Origin: an uncultured Corynebacterium sp. | GTDB lineage: Bacteria; Actinomycetota; Actinomycetes; Mycobacteriales; Mycobacteriaceae | NCBI RefSeq assembly: GCF_943914015.1 | Contig: NZ_CALUAK010000017.1 | Coordinates: forward strand, 1-30,855 | Length of the DNA: 30,855 nt | Reading direction: 5' to 3' | Shown here: positions 1-8,210 of the stretch, in pieces | How positions within the stretch are numbered: the stretch's first letter is position 1 | Layout of the letters: the number at the start of each line of letters is the position of its first letter | Notes under the pieces: model-generated | Database searches by the model: none | The model's input: only the letters and a program-made list of their open reading frames with translations | What the model was told of the DNA's origin: nothing | Made by a program: the position numbers and the translations under genes

Positions 1-1
1 G

Positions 2-664
2 TATCTTCGGACCATCTTTGAGCTGGAGGAAGAGGGCGTTCCTCCCCTCCGCGCCCGCATTGTAGAGCGGTTGGAGCAGTCCGGACCTACCGTCAGCCAG
101 ACCGTCGCCCGCATGGAGCGCGACGGCCTCCTCGTGGTTGAGCCCAACCGCCGTCTGAAACTGACGGAGGAAGGCCGCGAGCGAGCAATCGCCGTTATGC
201 GCAAGCACCGCCTCGCGGAACGTCTCCTTTCCGAGGTCATCGGCCTGGATATCGAGAAGGTTCACGACGAGGCCTGCCGCTGGGAACACGTCATGAGCGA
301 TGACGTGGAAAACCGCCTCACCAAGGTTCTCTCTACAGCCTCCGTCTCCCCCTTCGGAAACCCGATTCCCGGCCTCAATGAGCTGGACACACCGTCGGAG
401 GACACGAAGCCGACGAAACTCGGGGTCCGCATCGTTGATCTCCCGCAAGAGGAAGAAATCACAGGCACCCTGGCGCAGCTGCACGAAATTGTTCAGGTCA
501 ACGAGAGCGTCTTCCGCAATTTCTGCGAAGCCGGTCTCCGTCCAGGCTGTGCGCTGACCGCCATCAACCACGGTGCATGGGGCGAGATCATCACCGAAAA
601 CTCCACCTTCTCACTGCCTGAAGACATCGTCCACGCCGTCCGCATCTACCCCGCAGAGGACTAA
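2..664 (+). CDS. dtxR: DtxR iron-dependent transcriptional repressor (5' end cut by window)
   Basis: This is the metal-activated repressor of iron uptake and storage genes. It binds DNA as Fe2+-loaded dimers. The reading frame is open from base 2, and the first visible residues (YLRTIFELEEEG) correspond to about residue 11 of the C. diphtheriae protein, so roughly ten N-terminal residues lie outside the window. The winged helix with the recognition segment SGPTVSQTVARMERDGL is intact. Known metal ligands are visible: His and Glu in RKHRLAERLL, and His, Cys, Glu and His in HDEACRWEH. The C-terminal SH3-like domain is present and retains the Glu and Gln (HEIVQ) that contribute to metal site 1. 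The visible part is 220 residues, against about 226 for the full family member. A TTG at 71 is an internal Leu codon, not the start. galE follows, as in other corynebacteria, but a strong terminator separates them. Confidence 0.97.
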   Translation, partial: YLRTIFELEEEGVPPLRARIVERLEQSGPTVSQTVARMERDGLLVVEPNRRLKLTEEGRERAIAVMRKHRLAERLLSEVIGLDIEKVHDEACRWEHVMSDDVENRLTKVLSTASVSPFGNPIPGLNELDTPSEDTKPTKLGVRIVDLPQEEEITGTLAQLHEIVQVNESVFRNFCEAGLRPGCALTAINHGAWGEIITENSTFSLPEDIVHAVRIYPAED

Positions 665-983
665 CCCGGAAAAAACCGTACGTCACATCAACGAATCGGT
701 GCGCGCCCCCTCCCGCCGACGCATACGCGACATTCATTCCACGGCACTGCCCCGCACAAGGGCAGTGCCTTTTTCTGACCTTTTCTTTCGTCCGCCAGCT
801 GGCACGGCCCCGTGCTACCAAAGGAGAGGGGAGCACGCGCTCGTGGCTGCGCCCGCTGTAGACTTGTGAGCGTCGTTCACGTGCGCACCGGCTGCCACAC
901 ACCGTGACATCTCGTCACTTGAAGAGGCGCAGCTGGGGAACGAACGCGCACACAGACTACAAACTGAAATTAGGTGCTAGTAA
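665..983. other. dtxR-galE intergenic region
   Basis: The gap is 319 bp. It holds the dtxR terminator and, nearer galE, an inverted repeat GTGAC-N5-GTCAC (904-918). A possible -10 for galE is TACAAA at 958-963. No convincing gene is seen; the short frames crossing it do not resemble proteins. Confidence 0.6.
743..775 (+). terminator. Intrinsic terminator after dtxR
   Basis: A perfect 10-bp stem (GGCACTGCCC at 743-752 with GGGCAGTGCC at 760-769) has a 7-nt loop and is followed by TTTTTCT. It lies 80 bp after the dtxR stop and should end that transcript before galE. Confidence 0.9.
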
Positions 984-1961
984 ATGAAATTGGTAGTCAC
1001 TGGAGGCGCAGGCTACGTCGGTAGTGTCTGCGCTGCAGTCCTCATTGAGGCAGGCCACGATGTCACCATTGTGGACAACTTCACCACAGGCAACCGCAAT
1101 GCTGTACACCCCGATGCCCACCTTGTCGAAGGCGATGTCCGCAATGTCATCGACGACGTACTTTCCAAGGATTCCTACGACGGTGTGCTGCACTTTGCTG
1201 CCCGCTCGCTCGTCGGCGAGTCCGTCGAAAAGCCAGCCGAGTACTGGAACCACAACATGGTCACCACCCTCACGCTGCTGGATGCCATGGTCGCCCACGA
1301 TGTGAAGAACCTCGTGTTCTCCTCCACCGCCGCCACCTACGGCGAGCCGAAGACCGTACCGATCACCGAGGACTTCCCCACCCAGCCCACCAACCCCTAC
1401 GGCGCCACGAAGCTGTCCATCGACTACGCCATTTCCTCCTACTGCCATGCCTACGGCCTCGCTGCCACCAGCCTGCGCTACTTCAACGTGGCAGGCGCCT
1501 ACGGCTCCATCGGCGAAAACCGCAAGGTGGAAACCCACCTCATCCCCCTCATCCTGCAGGTCCCCCTCGGCGCACGCGAAGACATCAAGATCTTCGGCAA
1601 TGACTGGCCGACCAAGGACGGCACCTGCGTCCGCGACTACATCCACATTCGCGACCTTGCCGATGCCCACGTTCTCGCCCTGACCACCAACGAGCCCTCC
1701 GCCCACCGGATCTACAACCTGGGTTCCGGCGACGGCTACTCCGTCAAGGAGGTCATCGAGGCATGCCGCGAGGTTACGGGCCACCCGATCCCCGCAGAGG
1801 TTGCTCCCCGGCGCGCGGGCGATCCGGCCGTGCTTGTCGCCAGCTCGGAGAAAATCAAGAAGGAGCTGGGGTGGAATCCCACCCGCACAACGCTTCGCCA
1901 GATTGTTCAGGATGCATGGGAGTTCACCAAGAACGCCGACATGCACTTCCTGAACAAGTAG
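984..1961 (+). CDS. galE: UDP-glucose 4-epimerase GalE
   Basis: It interconverts UDP-glucose and UDP-galactose (Leloir pathway) and in corynebacteria supplies UDP-galactose for the cell-wall arabinogalactan. This is a cytosolic extended short-chain dehydrogenase/reductase of 325 residues, the usual length. The N-terminal Rossmann motif GGAGYVGS is at residues 7-14. The catalytic triad is visible as Ser114 (in SSTAATYG), Tyr139 and Lys143 (YGATK). The substrate-binding C-terminal part is complete and the frame is intact. The ATG at 984 gives a start in register with the family, with only a weak Shine-Dalgarno (TAGGTG). It stands alone between two terminators, so it is probably monocistronic. 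Position next to dtxR is the normal corynebacterial arrangement. Confidence 0.96.
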   Translation: MKLVVTGGAGYVGSVCAAVLIEAGHDVTIVDNFTTGNRNAVHPDAHLVEGDVRNVIDDVLSKDSYDGVLHFAARSLVGESVEKPAEYWNHNMVTTLTLLDAMVAHDVKNLVFSSTAATYGEPKTVPITEDFPTQPTNPYGATKLSIDYAISSYCHAYGLAATSLRYFNVAGAYGSIGENRKVETHLIPLILQVPLGAREDIKIFGNDWPTKDGTCVRDYIHIRDLADAHVLALTTNEPSAHRIYNLGSGDGYSVKEVIEACREVTGHPIPAEVAPRRAGDPAVLVASSEKIKKELGWNPTRTTLRQIVQDAWEFTKNADMHFLNK

Positions 1962-2044
1962 TTCTCGGCACGTATAGCCCACAGCACGTCCCCAGACCGG
2001 CACATTGCGCCGAGGAGCACGAAGCGCTGTGACAAACAGGCAAA

Positions 2045-2091
2045 GGGGCCTGCGCTAGGTAACAGGCGCAGACCCCTCGTTCTTTCCTTTT
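2045..2091 (+). terminator. Intrinsic terminator after galE
   Basis: GGGGCCTGCGC (2045-2055) pairs with GCGCAGACCCC (2066-2076) with a single mismatch and a 10-nt loop. It is followed by a pyrimidine/T-rich tail. It lies about 85 bp after the galE stop. Confidence 0.8.
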
Positions 2092-2126
2092 ACTTATCCC
2101 GTTAGTTTCCTCCTTTCTCTGGTTTT

Positions 2127-2507
2127 CCCCCGAAGCATCTGGCGGATCCCCCATCCGCCCCGCTGCCACCATGTGCTGTACTGCGCGTTCCCCCGTCGAA
2201 GCCGTGTTTACCCTCGATTCCCTCGCCCCCGCTGGGTGCCGGCTACTCGTTCCCCTCGAATCCCCCGTTCCCCGAAGCGCCAGCGTTTTCGGCTTTCATT
2301 GGCGTGCAGGCGTTCTGCCATGGTGAGTCTGAGCCATTCGTGACCGTTCTGATCAGGTGGTGGTTGTGTGGTGTTGTGGCTGTGTGGATCGTGTTAACAG
2401 TCTGGTGACCGTATCCGAGTCATGTCTTGTCATTCCCCTCCGTTTGGTGTCCCCTCGTTCCCCGTGTATTCCCCGGTTCCCCGTGACCCCCTACGTGTTA
2501 TTTCCCC
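2127..2507. other. C-rich (minus strand G-rich) intergenic tract with G-quadruplex motif
   Basis: Between the galE terminator and the end of the DUF4192 gene the plus strand carries fifteen runs of four or five C, often in the context TTCCCC. The densest part, 2435-2507, has seven runs. Read on the minus strand, 2491-2451 contains five consecutive G4-5 runs with loops of 4, 4, 7 and 5 nt, a canonical four-tetrad quadruplex motif. The central part (about 2355-2395) is G/T-rich on the plus strand instead. No credible coding frame was found in the gap. Confidence 0.75.
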
Positions 2508-2512
2508 TCGTC

Positions 2513-3796
2513 TCAACTGGCCTGTCGGACATCCCCGTCTTTGTCCGGTTCCTCGTCCTCGGTCTGCGCGGCCTTCCCCAGCTCCGTGACGGGGCTCTCC
2601 CCCTCGCTGCCGGATCCGGTGACGCGGTCCCCTACCTCGTCATCGTCATCCTCACCCCAGTCGTCTTCCTCGAGCCAGTCATCGTCGTCTTCGAGCCAGT
2701 CATCGTCGTCATCCTCGTCGCAGTCGTACATGTCTCCTTCGAGGTCCGCGAGGAGTTCCCTCGACCCGGCAAGGCAGGCATCAAGAAGTTCCTTATGGAT
2801 ACCGTGCATGCACGCCTGGCCAATGCACTGAGCGAGGACATGCTGCGGATCCTCCTTGAGGATGACTTCCGTGGCGGCAAAGTTGTGGCTGTGGGCTTCC
2901 AAGGCGATACTCACCAGAACGTAGATGCACAGCGCGTTGTGCCGCGGGAATCCCGTGGCAGTTTTCGCCACTGCGAGGCACAGCCGACGAGCCTCCACCG
3001 GCATGTTGATTGCCAGATCGAGGACCAAATCGCGGGAAAACTTCTCACTCATCACCGTGATCGCAGAAAAGAGCGTGTCTTTTTCCTTCAGTAGCGCGGT
3101 TTCCGATTCAGCTTTGCCTGCCACGTGAAGAGCACTGAGGAACTGAAGCCGAACGCTTATCGGGCTTTCACCGAGCTGAATATCGCTGATGAGTGTCCGC
3201 GCTTCCTGCCGCAGCTTCTTTTGCTTGCTGGAAGAAAGTGAGACGTAGGGGTTCCCGTGAGCGAACCGTGCCAGCACATCTGCCCTGCTGAGCTCCGGGA
3301 GGCTTCCCTCGTCCACCAACTGCTTCGTGGACATGGCCGTGGCAATGTCACAAATGGTTCCCTTGTCCCACACCCCGGTGTCTGGGATGACGCTTGAACC
3401 GTCGTCGTTGATACCACAACCGGCGAGGAAGTAGGGGCTTCCGCTGGCGATCTCTGGTGTTACCCACACAGCGGCGAGGTGGACTCCGGTTTCCTTTGCC
3501 TTGTCGACGACCTCATCGACGGTTTCATCGACGACGAACGGATCCAGGTCCTTGGTGATAAGGACCACCCAGACCGAATCTGGTTCATGCTGAGCGATGA
3601 TCTCACAGGCGCGGTCGATGGAGCGCCAGTCGGTGATGTCTGCGCGGGAAGCGAAGTCGAGTGAGAGCCGAACTTTGCTGCCCGCCGTGGTAGCGGAGAA
3701 GTTCAGGAAGACGATGGACTCTTCTGGGTAGAACCCCAGGAGACCTGGAATGTTGGCGAATATTTGGGCTGGTGTACCTAGTACTGTCTGTGTCAT
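2513..3796 (-). CDS. DUF4192 family protein with acidic repetitive C-terminus
   Basis: A 427-residue actinobacterial protein of unknown function, probably cytosolic because no signal peptide or membrane segment is visible. The N-terminus (PAQIFANIPGLLGFYPEESIV) is typical of the DUF4192 family. The start at 3796 is chosen because this conserved block begins there; 60 further upstream codons are open but look non-coding. There is no properly spaced Shine-Dalgarno, and a -10-like CATAGT ends 6 nt before the ATG, so the mRNA may be leaderless. The last ~70 residues are extremely acidic with repeated DWLEDDDD-like units, encoded partly by a 21-bp tandem repeat. It is transcribed away from the PAC2-family gene. 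The family is recognised with good confidence; its role is unknown. Confidence 0.82.
   Translation of the reverse strand: MTQTVLGTPAQIFANIPGLLGFYPEESIVFLNFSATTAGSKVRLSLDFASRADITDWRSIDRACEIIAQHEPDSVWVVLITKDLDPFVVDETVDEVVDKAKETGVHLAAVWVTPEIASGSPYFLAGCGINDDGSSVIPDTGVWDKGTICDIATAMSTKQLVDEGSLPELSRADVLARFAHGNPYVSLSSSKQKKLRQEARTLISDIQLGESPISVRLQFLSALHVAGKAESETALLKEKDTLFSAITVMSEKFSRDLVLDLAINMPVEARRLCLAVAKTATGFPRHNALCIYVLVSIALEAHSHNFAATEVILKEDPQHVLAQCIGQACMHGIHKELLDACLAGSRELLADLEGDMYDCDEDDDDDWLEDDDDWLEEDDWGEDDDDEVGDRVTGSGSEGESPVTELGKAAQTEDEEPDKDGDVRQAS
2670..2711 (-). repeat. 21-bp tandem repeat coding Asp/Glu/Trp units
   Basis: Two adjacent 21-bp copies (2670-2690 and 2691-2711) differ only in the last base. 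A degenerate third unit lies around 2650-2669. They encode the D-W-L-E-D-D-D unit of the DUF4192 protein tail. The length is a multiple of three, so copy-number change would keep the frame. Confidence 0.85.
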
Positions 3797-4402
3797 GACT
3801 CCACTATGACCTGTGCCGAGACGGCTGTCTGCCCCTGTTCCGCCCGTTATCCCCAGGCATGCACATTGGTTTATAAGTGGCGGTTCGAAAATGTGTGGAA
3901 AACTTTGCCCTTCCTTCAACGGCCGACCTGCTCTTACGCTTTCCACTCCTGGGGAAATAGTTCCACCACAGCACATTCACATATGATCCACGTCACACCT
4001 GCTATGGATAGCATTGAGGACGTTTCTACTTTCACCGCCTCTCTTCTGCTCACGGGGCATCCTGCCCGTCACAACACGCCTGAACTGGAGATATACCCAT
4101 CTAACCAGCACGCCGGGAATAACCGCTAGGCAGTTACCGTTGTTGTAAGTACATACGGTGGACATAGTGGAAACACCAGGATTAACTGGCTCACCTGCAC
4201 GAGGATCTCGCTTGCCAGGCCGATAAGAGGTTGTCGCCTATGGCTAGATGTGAGAAGCATCTGAATCTCCTCACACCCGTACAGACTGGTTCCCGCTCGT
4301 GTCGCCGTGGTGTAGTTTTGGCTACACATGCAGACGCATCTACAGGCTTGCCCGCACCCGGCGGGTAGGCCGTGACGTGGAGGAAACGGAAAGGAATAGC
4401 TC
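3797..4402. other. 606-bp divergent intergenic region
   Basis: It separates the DUF4192 gene from the PAC2 gene. Visible are a TATGAT -10-like box on the plus strand at 3982-3987, and three perfect inverted repeats: TGCTAT-GG-ATAGCA (4000-4013), TGTGAG-N15-CTCACA (4249-4275) and GTGTAG-N6-CTACAC (4310-4327). Short frames cross it, but none has a convincing start or composition. It could hold a long leader or a small RNA; I see no direct proof. Confidence 0.5.
3803..3808 (-). promoter_or_regulatory. Candidate -10 box, leaderless DUF4192 transcript
   Basis: On the minus strand CATAGT is followed by six bases and then the ATG at 3796. A start point 6-7 nt downstream of this box would fall on the start codon. 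No good -35 is evident. Confidence 0.45.
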
Positions 4403-5554
4403 ATGGCTGACAATGAACGCTCCATGTACGAGCTTGAATATCCTGCACCGGAGATGGCCGGTTCACACGAATCCACGGTCACGATGATTGTCGCGTTGCA
4501 GGGATACGCGGACGCAGGTCATGCGGTAGAGGCGGCAGCTGATCATCTGCTTGCAGCTCTTAATAATCGCCTGGTTGCTTCGTTTAACAACGATGAGTTG
4601 ATCGACTACCGATCCCGTCGCCCTACCGTCACTCTCCGAGACTCTCGCGTCGCAGCGGTGGACAAGATGGAGCTTGGGCTGCGCGTCGTACGCGATGTGG
4701 AAGGCCACCCGTTCCTTCTGCTTTCTGGCCCGGAGCCAGACCTGCGCTGGGATGGTTTTTCCCAGGCCGTTGCTGATCTGGTGGAAAAGTACGGAGTGGA
4801 CAAGACGATCTGCTTGTACTCTGCCCCCATGGCGGTACCGCACACGCGCCCCATGGTGGTCTCCGCCCATGGCAATTTCCCCTCGCTGAAGAACAAGCAC
4901 ATCTTCTTCGATTCCATCGTCCATCTTCCTGGCTCTGCGCAGCTGACCATTGAATCTGTTCTGCAGGAGCGTGGGAAGAAGACGGGCGGGTACACCGCTA
5001 TGGTTCCCAACTACATCGCGGGATCCCTCTACCCGGAGGCAACGCTGAACTTGCTCCGGGCGGTGGAAGACATTGCCGACGTGAAGCTTCCCCTCCACGT
5101 TCTCGAGCGTGACGCAGAAAAGGTGGAAGAACAGCTCTATCAGCAGACCGCCGAAAACGGCGAAATCCAGCAGGTCGTTGGCATTCTTGAGCAGCAGTAC
5201 GATGAGCGACTGGAAGAATTCCGGCAGACACATCCAGGCATGGCCCTGCCGGGTGAAGCCGCCATCCCATCCTCGGAAGAGATCGGCGAAGAGTTCGAGC
5301 GGTTCCTCGCTTCTGTAACTGACCAGAAGTCCCCACAGCAACCCGGCGCGCTTCCGCGCAGCTACGCAGGTGATGACGAGGCACAATCTGCCCCCGGAAC
5401 CACCGACCCGCGGGAGGCTCTCCGGTCTTTCACGGAAGAACTCGATGACACGCCAGCGCCTCCAACCACTGATCATGAAGGCAGCGACGAGGACGAGGCA
5501 GAAGGGCCGGAGACTCCTCCGTCTGACGAGGGTGAGGATCCCAACGCCCAGTAG
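4403..5554 (+). CDS. PAC2 family protein
   Basis: A 383-residue member of the PAC2 (proteasome assembly chaperone 2-like) family, found in many actinobacteria. The family is named by similarity to a eukaryotic and archaeal proteasome chaperone, but the bacterial role is not established. The domain covers about residues 20-290 and shows the family features GYADAG (34-39), FNNDELIDYRSRRP (61-74) and the alternating strand-helix pattern. The last ~90 residues are acidic, Pro/Glu-rich and probably disordered. The ATG at 4403 has a Shine-Dalgarno-like AAAGGAAT at 4390-4397. The helicase gene starts 129 bp downstream on the same strand, so the two may be cotranscribed unless the hairpins between them stop RNA polymerase. 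Confidence 0.85.
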   Translation: MADNERSMYELEYPAPEMAGSHESTVTMIVALQGYADAGHAVEAAADHLLAALNNRLVASFNNDELIDYRSRRPTVTLRDSRVAAVDKMELGLRVVRDVEGHPFLLLSGPEPDLRWDGFSQAVADLVEKYGVDKTICLYSAPMAVPHTRPMVVSAHGNFPSLKNKHIFFDSIVHLPGSAQLTIESVLQERGKKTGGYTAMVPNYIAGSLYPEATLNLLRAVEDIADVKLPLHVLERDAEKVEEQLYQQTAENGEIQQVVGILEQQYDERLEEFRQTHPGMALPGEAAIPSSEEIGEEFERFLASVTDQKSPQQPGALPRSYAGDDEAQSAPGTTDPREALRSFTEELDDTPAPPTTDHEGSDEDEAEGPETPPSDEGEDPNAQ

Positions 5555-5556
5555 CC

Positions 5557-5597
5557 CCGGTACCGGCGGAGGGGTGTCGCCCCGCGTGGGGTCACCC
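5557..5597 (+). terminator. Hairpin(s) between PAC2 gene and helicase gene
   Basis: The palindrome CCGGTACCGG (5557-5566) is followed by a larger hairpin (5572-5597: GGGTG and CCCC arms pairing with GGGG and CACCC). There is no T-tract, so it is either a U-less terminator of the kind proposed in actinobacteria or an mRNA-stability element. Confidence 0.35.
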
Positions 5598-5683
5598 AAG
5601 TACTCTGGAAATCATCCAGGCACAACGTGACCTCCGCGCCGGCTTGCCAGTCGACTGCATGATGTGAAAGGACGTCCCCTCCG

Positions 5684-8200
5684 GTGAATCTCTCTCAGAT
5701 GCTCCCCGACCTCGAAGAGGTCCCAGAATCGCTTGTCGACGAGGCGACCTTCGAATCATTCTTACACTACGTGCGGTCTAAGGGCATCGAGCTTTACCCC
5801 GCTCAGGAGGAAGCCGCTCTCGGTATCATCGCGAGGGATAACGTCATCTTGTCTACGCCGACAGGCTCCGGTAAGTCGATGGTGGCAAATGCCGCCCACT
5901 TCATCGCCCTTGCTCGCGGGCAGCGGTCGTTTTACACCGCTCCCATTAAAGCGTTGGTGAGTGAGAAGTTTTTCTCCCTGTGCGCGATGTTCGGCCCCGA
6001 AAACGTCGGCATGATGACCGGTGACGCCACTGTTAATGGGAAGGCACCAATCATCTGTGCCACGGCTGAGATCGTTGCGAATATTGCACTTCGCGACGGT
6101 GCCGAGGCAGATATCGACCAGGTCATCATGGACGAGTTCCACTACTACGCGGACCCACAGCGCGGGTGGGCATGGCAGGTGCCACTGCTGGAACTCCCCA
6201 AGGCTCAATTCCTGCTCATGAGCGCCACACTCGGTGATACGACGGTTCTGCGTGAGGATCTGACACAGAGAACCGGACGCGACACCAATGAGGTGACTGG
6301 CTCTGAAAGACCTGTTCCGCTCGAATTCCACTACGTCTACACGCCCGTCCAGGAAACGGTAGAGAATCTCCTCGAATCCGGAACTGTACCGGTGTACATC
6401 GTGCACTTCACGCAGCGGGAAGCTCTAGAGCAGGCGCAGGCGCTCACCAGCATCAACGTGTGCAGCAAAGAGGAAAAGGAAAAGATCGCCGAGGAAATCG
6501 GCTCCTTCCGCTTCACCACCAAATTTGGCAAGACACTATCTCGCCTTTTGCGCAAGGGAATCGGCGTGCACCATGCTGGCATGCTTCCCAAGTATCGTCG
6601 GCTTGTCGAGCGCCTCTCGCAAGCAGGCCTACTCAAGGTGATCTGCGGGACCGATACCCTCGGCGTGGGCATCAACGTCCCTATACGCACCGTGTTGTTC
6701 ACAGGCCTTGTCAAGTACGACGGATTCCGCAGCCGTGTTCTGAAGTCGCGTGAATTTCACCAAATCGCCGGCCGCGCTGGCCGTGCCGGCTTTGACACGA
6801 TGGGCACAGTTATCGTCGAGGCTCCCGAGCACGAAATTGAAAACTACAAGCTACGCAAGCGCGCCGGGCAGGACGAAAAGAAGCTGAAGAAACTGCGCAA
6901 GGCGAAGGTGAAAAAGGGCGAGGTGACGTGGAGCGACGAGACCTTTGACAAGCTCACAACGGCAGCCCCCGAGCAGCTGACGAGCCAGTTCCGCGTCAGT
7001 ACGTCCATGATCATCAACGTTCTTGCTCGCGAGGGCGACACGTTTGAGCACTTCCGGCATTTGCTGCGCACCTCGCATAACACGCGGAAGCAGCAAAACC
7101 ACGATATCCTCACCGCCATCGAGCTCTACCGCGGCTTGGTGGAGGCAGGTGTTGTTTCCACAGAAAACGGCGTTGAACTCACCGAGGACATGCCCCGAGA
7201 CTTTGCGCTTAACCAACCACTGGGGCAGTTTGCGCTTGCAGCACTCGAACTTCTAGATCCGGAATCGCCGTCGTTCACGCTTGATGTCATAAGTGTGTTC
7301 GAGTCGATTCTGGAGAATCCCCGAAACCTGCTCCGCGCTCAGCAGCGGGCAGAACGCAGCGAGGAAAATGCAGCCCTCAAGGACGAGGGCGTGGACTACA
7401 ACGAGAGACGAGCGATCCTGGACGAGGTTACTTGGCCACAACCTCTCGGCGAGCTGCTTACGCAGGCCTTCGAAACCTACGCCTCCGGTCACCCGTGGGT
7501 GCGCGAATACGAACTGACCCCCAAGACGGTCGTGCGCTACATGATTGAGCACGGTCTTACCTTCTCCGATATCGTTGCCGAATTCGGTGTCTCCCGCTCG
7601 GAGGGCGAACTTCTGCGCTATCTCACCGATGCATGGCGGACGCTCAAGCAGTCGGTGCCGGAGGCCTACTACACGGACGAGCTGGACGATATCGTCGTGT
7701 GGCTCGGCGAGATCATCCAGCAGGTAGACTCCTCGCTTATCGACGAATGGGCTCAGATGGCCGACCCCGATGCCCCGGTTTCCGAGGACACGGTGGAAAA
7801 GCAACTCGCATTCGGTGTCACCGATCCCAACGCCCTGACAGCGAATAAGCGTGCGTTCACCATCATGGTGCGCAACTACTTCTTTCACGTCGTCGAACTC
7901 TTCGCCCTGGAGAAGGAGGAAACCTTCAACGAGCTTGTCGATTACCTCGACGACAAACCTGATATCTCCCTCGCCTTGGACAACTATTTCGACGATTACG
8001 CCGATGTGGATCTCTCCAACGCAGCCCGTGGCAAGGAGTATTTCCGGCCGGAGGAAGACGGCCGTGCCTGGCACGTCCGCCAGATAATCAAGGATCCGGA
8101 AGATGACCGCTCTTTTGCCTTCGTAGGAACCGTCGATCTCGATGCCTCGGATGCGGAAGGCGAGGTCCGACTCAGCTCCCTCACGATCGAGCAGAACTAG
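5684..8200 (+). CDS. Ski2-like DEAD/DEAH-box helicase with DUF3516-type C-terminus
   Basis: An 838-residue superfamily 2 nucleic-acid helicase, presumably cytosolic. Helicase motifs in order: a Q-motif-like YPAQEEA (38-44), Walker A TPTGSGKS (58-65), Walker B/motif II DEFH (150-153), motif III SAT (180-182) and motif VI HQIAGRAGRAG (about 361-371). After the helicase core, about 400 residues form the long C-terminal extension seen in actinobacterial helicases annotated with DUF3516; I recognise it by arrangement, not by a search. Substrate is unknown; Ski2-like enzymes usually act on RNA. The GTG at 5684 is chosen because GAAAGGA lies about 11 nt upstream; an ATG at 5699 is the alternative. 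The ankyrin-like gene starts 10 bp after the stop, so the two form an operon. Confidence 0.9.
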   Translation: MNLSQMLPDLEEVPESLVDEATFESFLHYVRSKGIELYPAQEEAALGIIARDNVILSTPTGSGKSMVANAAHFIALARGQRSFYTAPIKALVSEKFFSLCAMFGPENVGMMTGDATVNGKAPIICATAEIVANIALRDGAEADIDQVIMDEFHYYADPQRGWAWQVPLLELPKAQFLLMSATLGDTTVLREDLTQRTGRDTNEVTGSERPVPLEFHYVYTPVQETVENLLESGTVPVYIVHFTQREALEQAQALTSINVCSKEEKEKIAEEIGSFRFTTKFGKTLSRLLRKGIGVHHAGMLPKYRRLVERLSQAGLLKVICGTDTLGVGINVPIRTVLFTGLVKYDGFRSRVLKSREFHQIAGRAGRAGFDTMGTVIVEAPEHEIENYKLRKRAGQDEKKLKKLRKAKVKKGEVTWSDETFDKLTTAAPEQLTSQFRVSTSMIINVLAREGDTFEHFRHLLRTSHNTRKQQNHDILTAIELYRGLVEAGVVSTENGVELTEDMPRDFALNQPLGQFALAALELLDPESPSFTLDVISVFESILENPRNLLRAQQRAERSEENAALKDEGVDYNERRAILDEVTWPQPLGELLTQAFETYASGHPWVREYELTPKTVVRYMIEHGLTFSDIVAEFGVSRSEGELLRYLTDAWRTLKQSVPEAYYTDELDDIVVWLGEIIQQVDSSLIDEWAQMADPDAPVSEDTVEKQLAFGVTDPNALTANKRAFTIMVRNYFFHVVELFALEKEETFNELVDYLDDKPDISLALDNYFDDYADVDLSNAARGKEYFRPEEDGRAWHVRQIIKDPEDDRSFAFVGTVDLDASDAEGEVRLSSLTIEQN

Positions 8201-8210
8201 AAAGGATGAC

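Noticed and set aside
71..73. TTG as the start of dtxR
   Set aside because: The frame is open and homologous to DtxR back to the window edge, so this codon encodes an internal Leu.
957..2003. 348-codon open frame on the minus strand across galE
   Set aside because: It lies opposite a fully convincing galE, is Val/Gly-rich as expected from the antisense of biased codons, and matches no family.
2127..2507. CRISPR or other regularly spaced repeat array
   Set aside because: The TTCCCC words are short, with irregular spacing and no constant repeat unit or unique spacers.
2357..3094. 245-codon plus-strand frame with a strongly hydrophobic middle, looking like a membrane protein
   Set aside because: The hydrophobic Ile/Val run is just the complement of the Asp/Glu codons of the DUF4192 acidic tail; no ribosome site or family match.
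3806..4129. 107-codon plus-strand frame in the gap before the PAC2 gene
   Set aside because: No Shine-Dalgarno, irregular composition and no recognisable domain. It starts against the DUF4192 promoter. Not enough support to call a gene.
4463..5599. 378-codon minus-strand frame over the PAC2 gene
   Set aside because: Antisense shadow of a well-supported gene with low-complexity Arg/Val-rich sequence.
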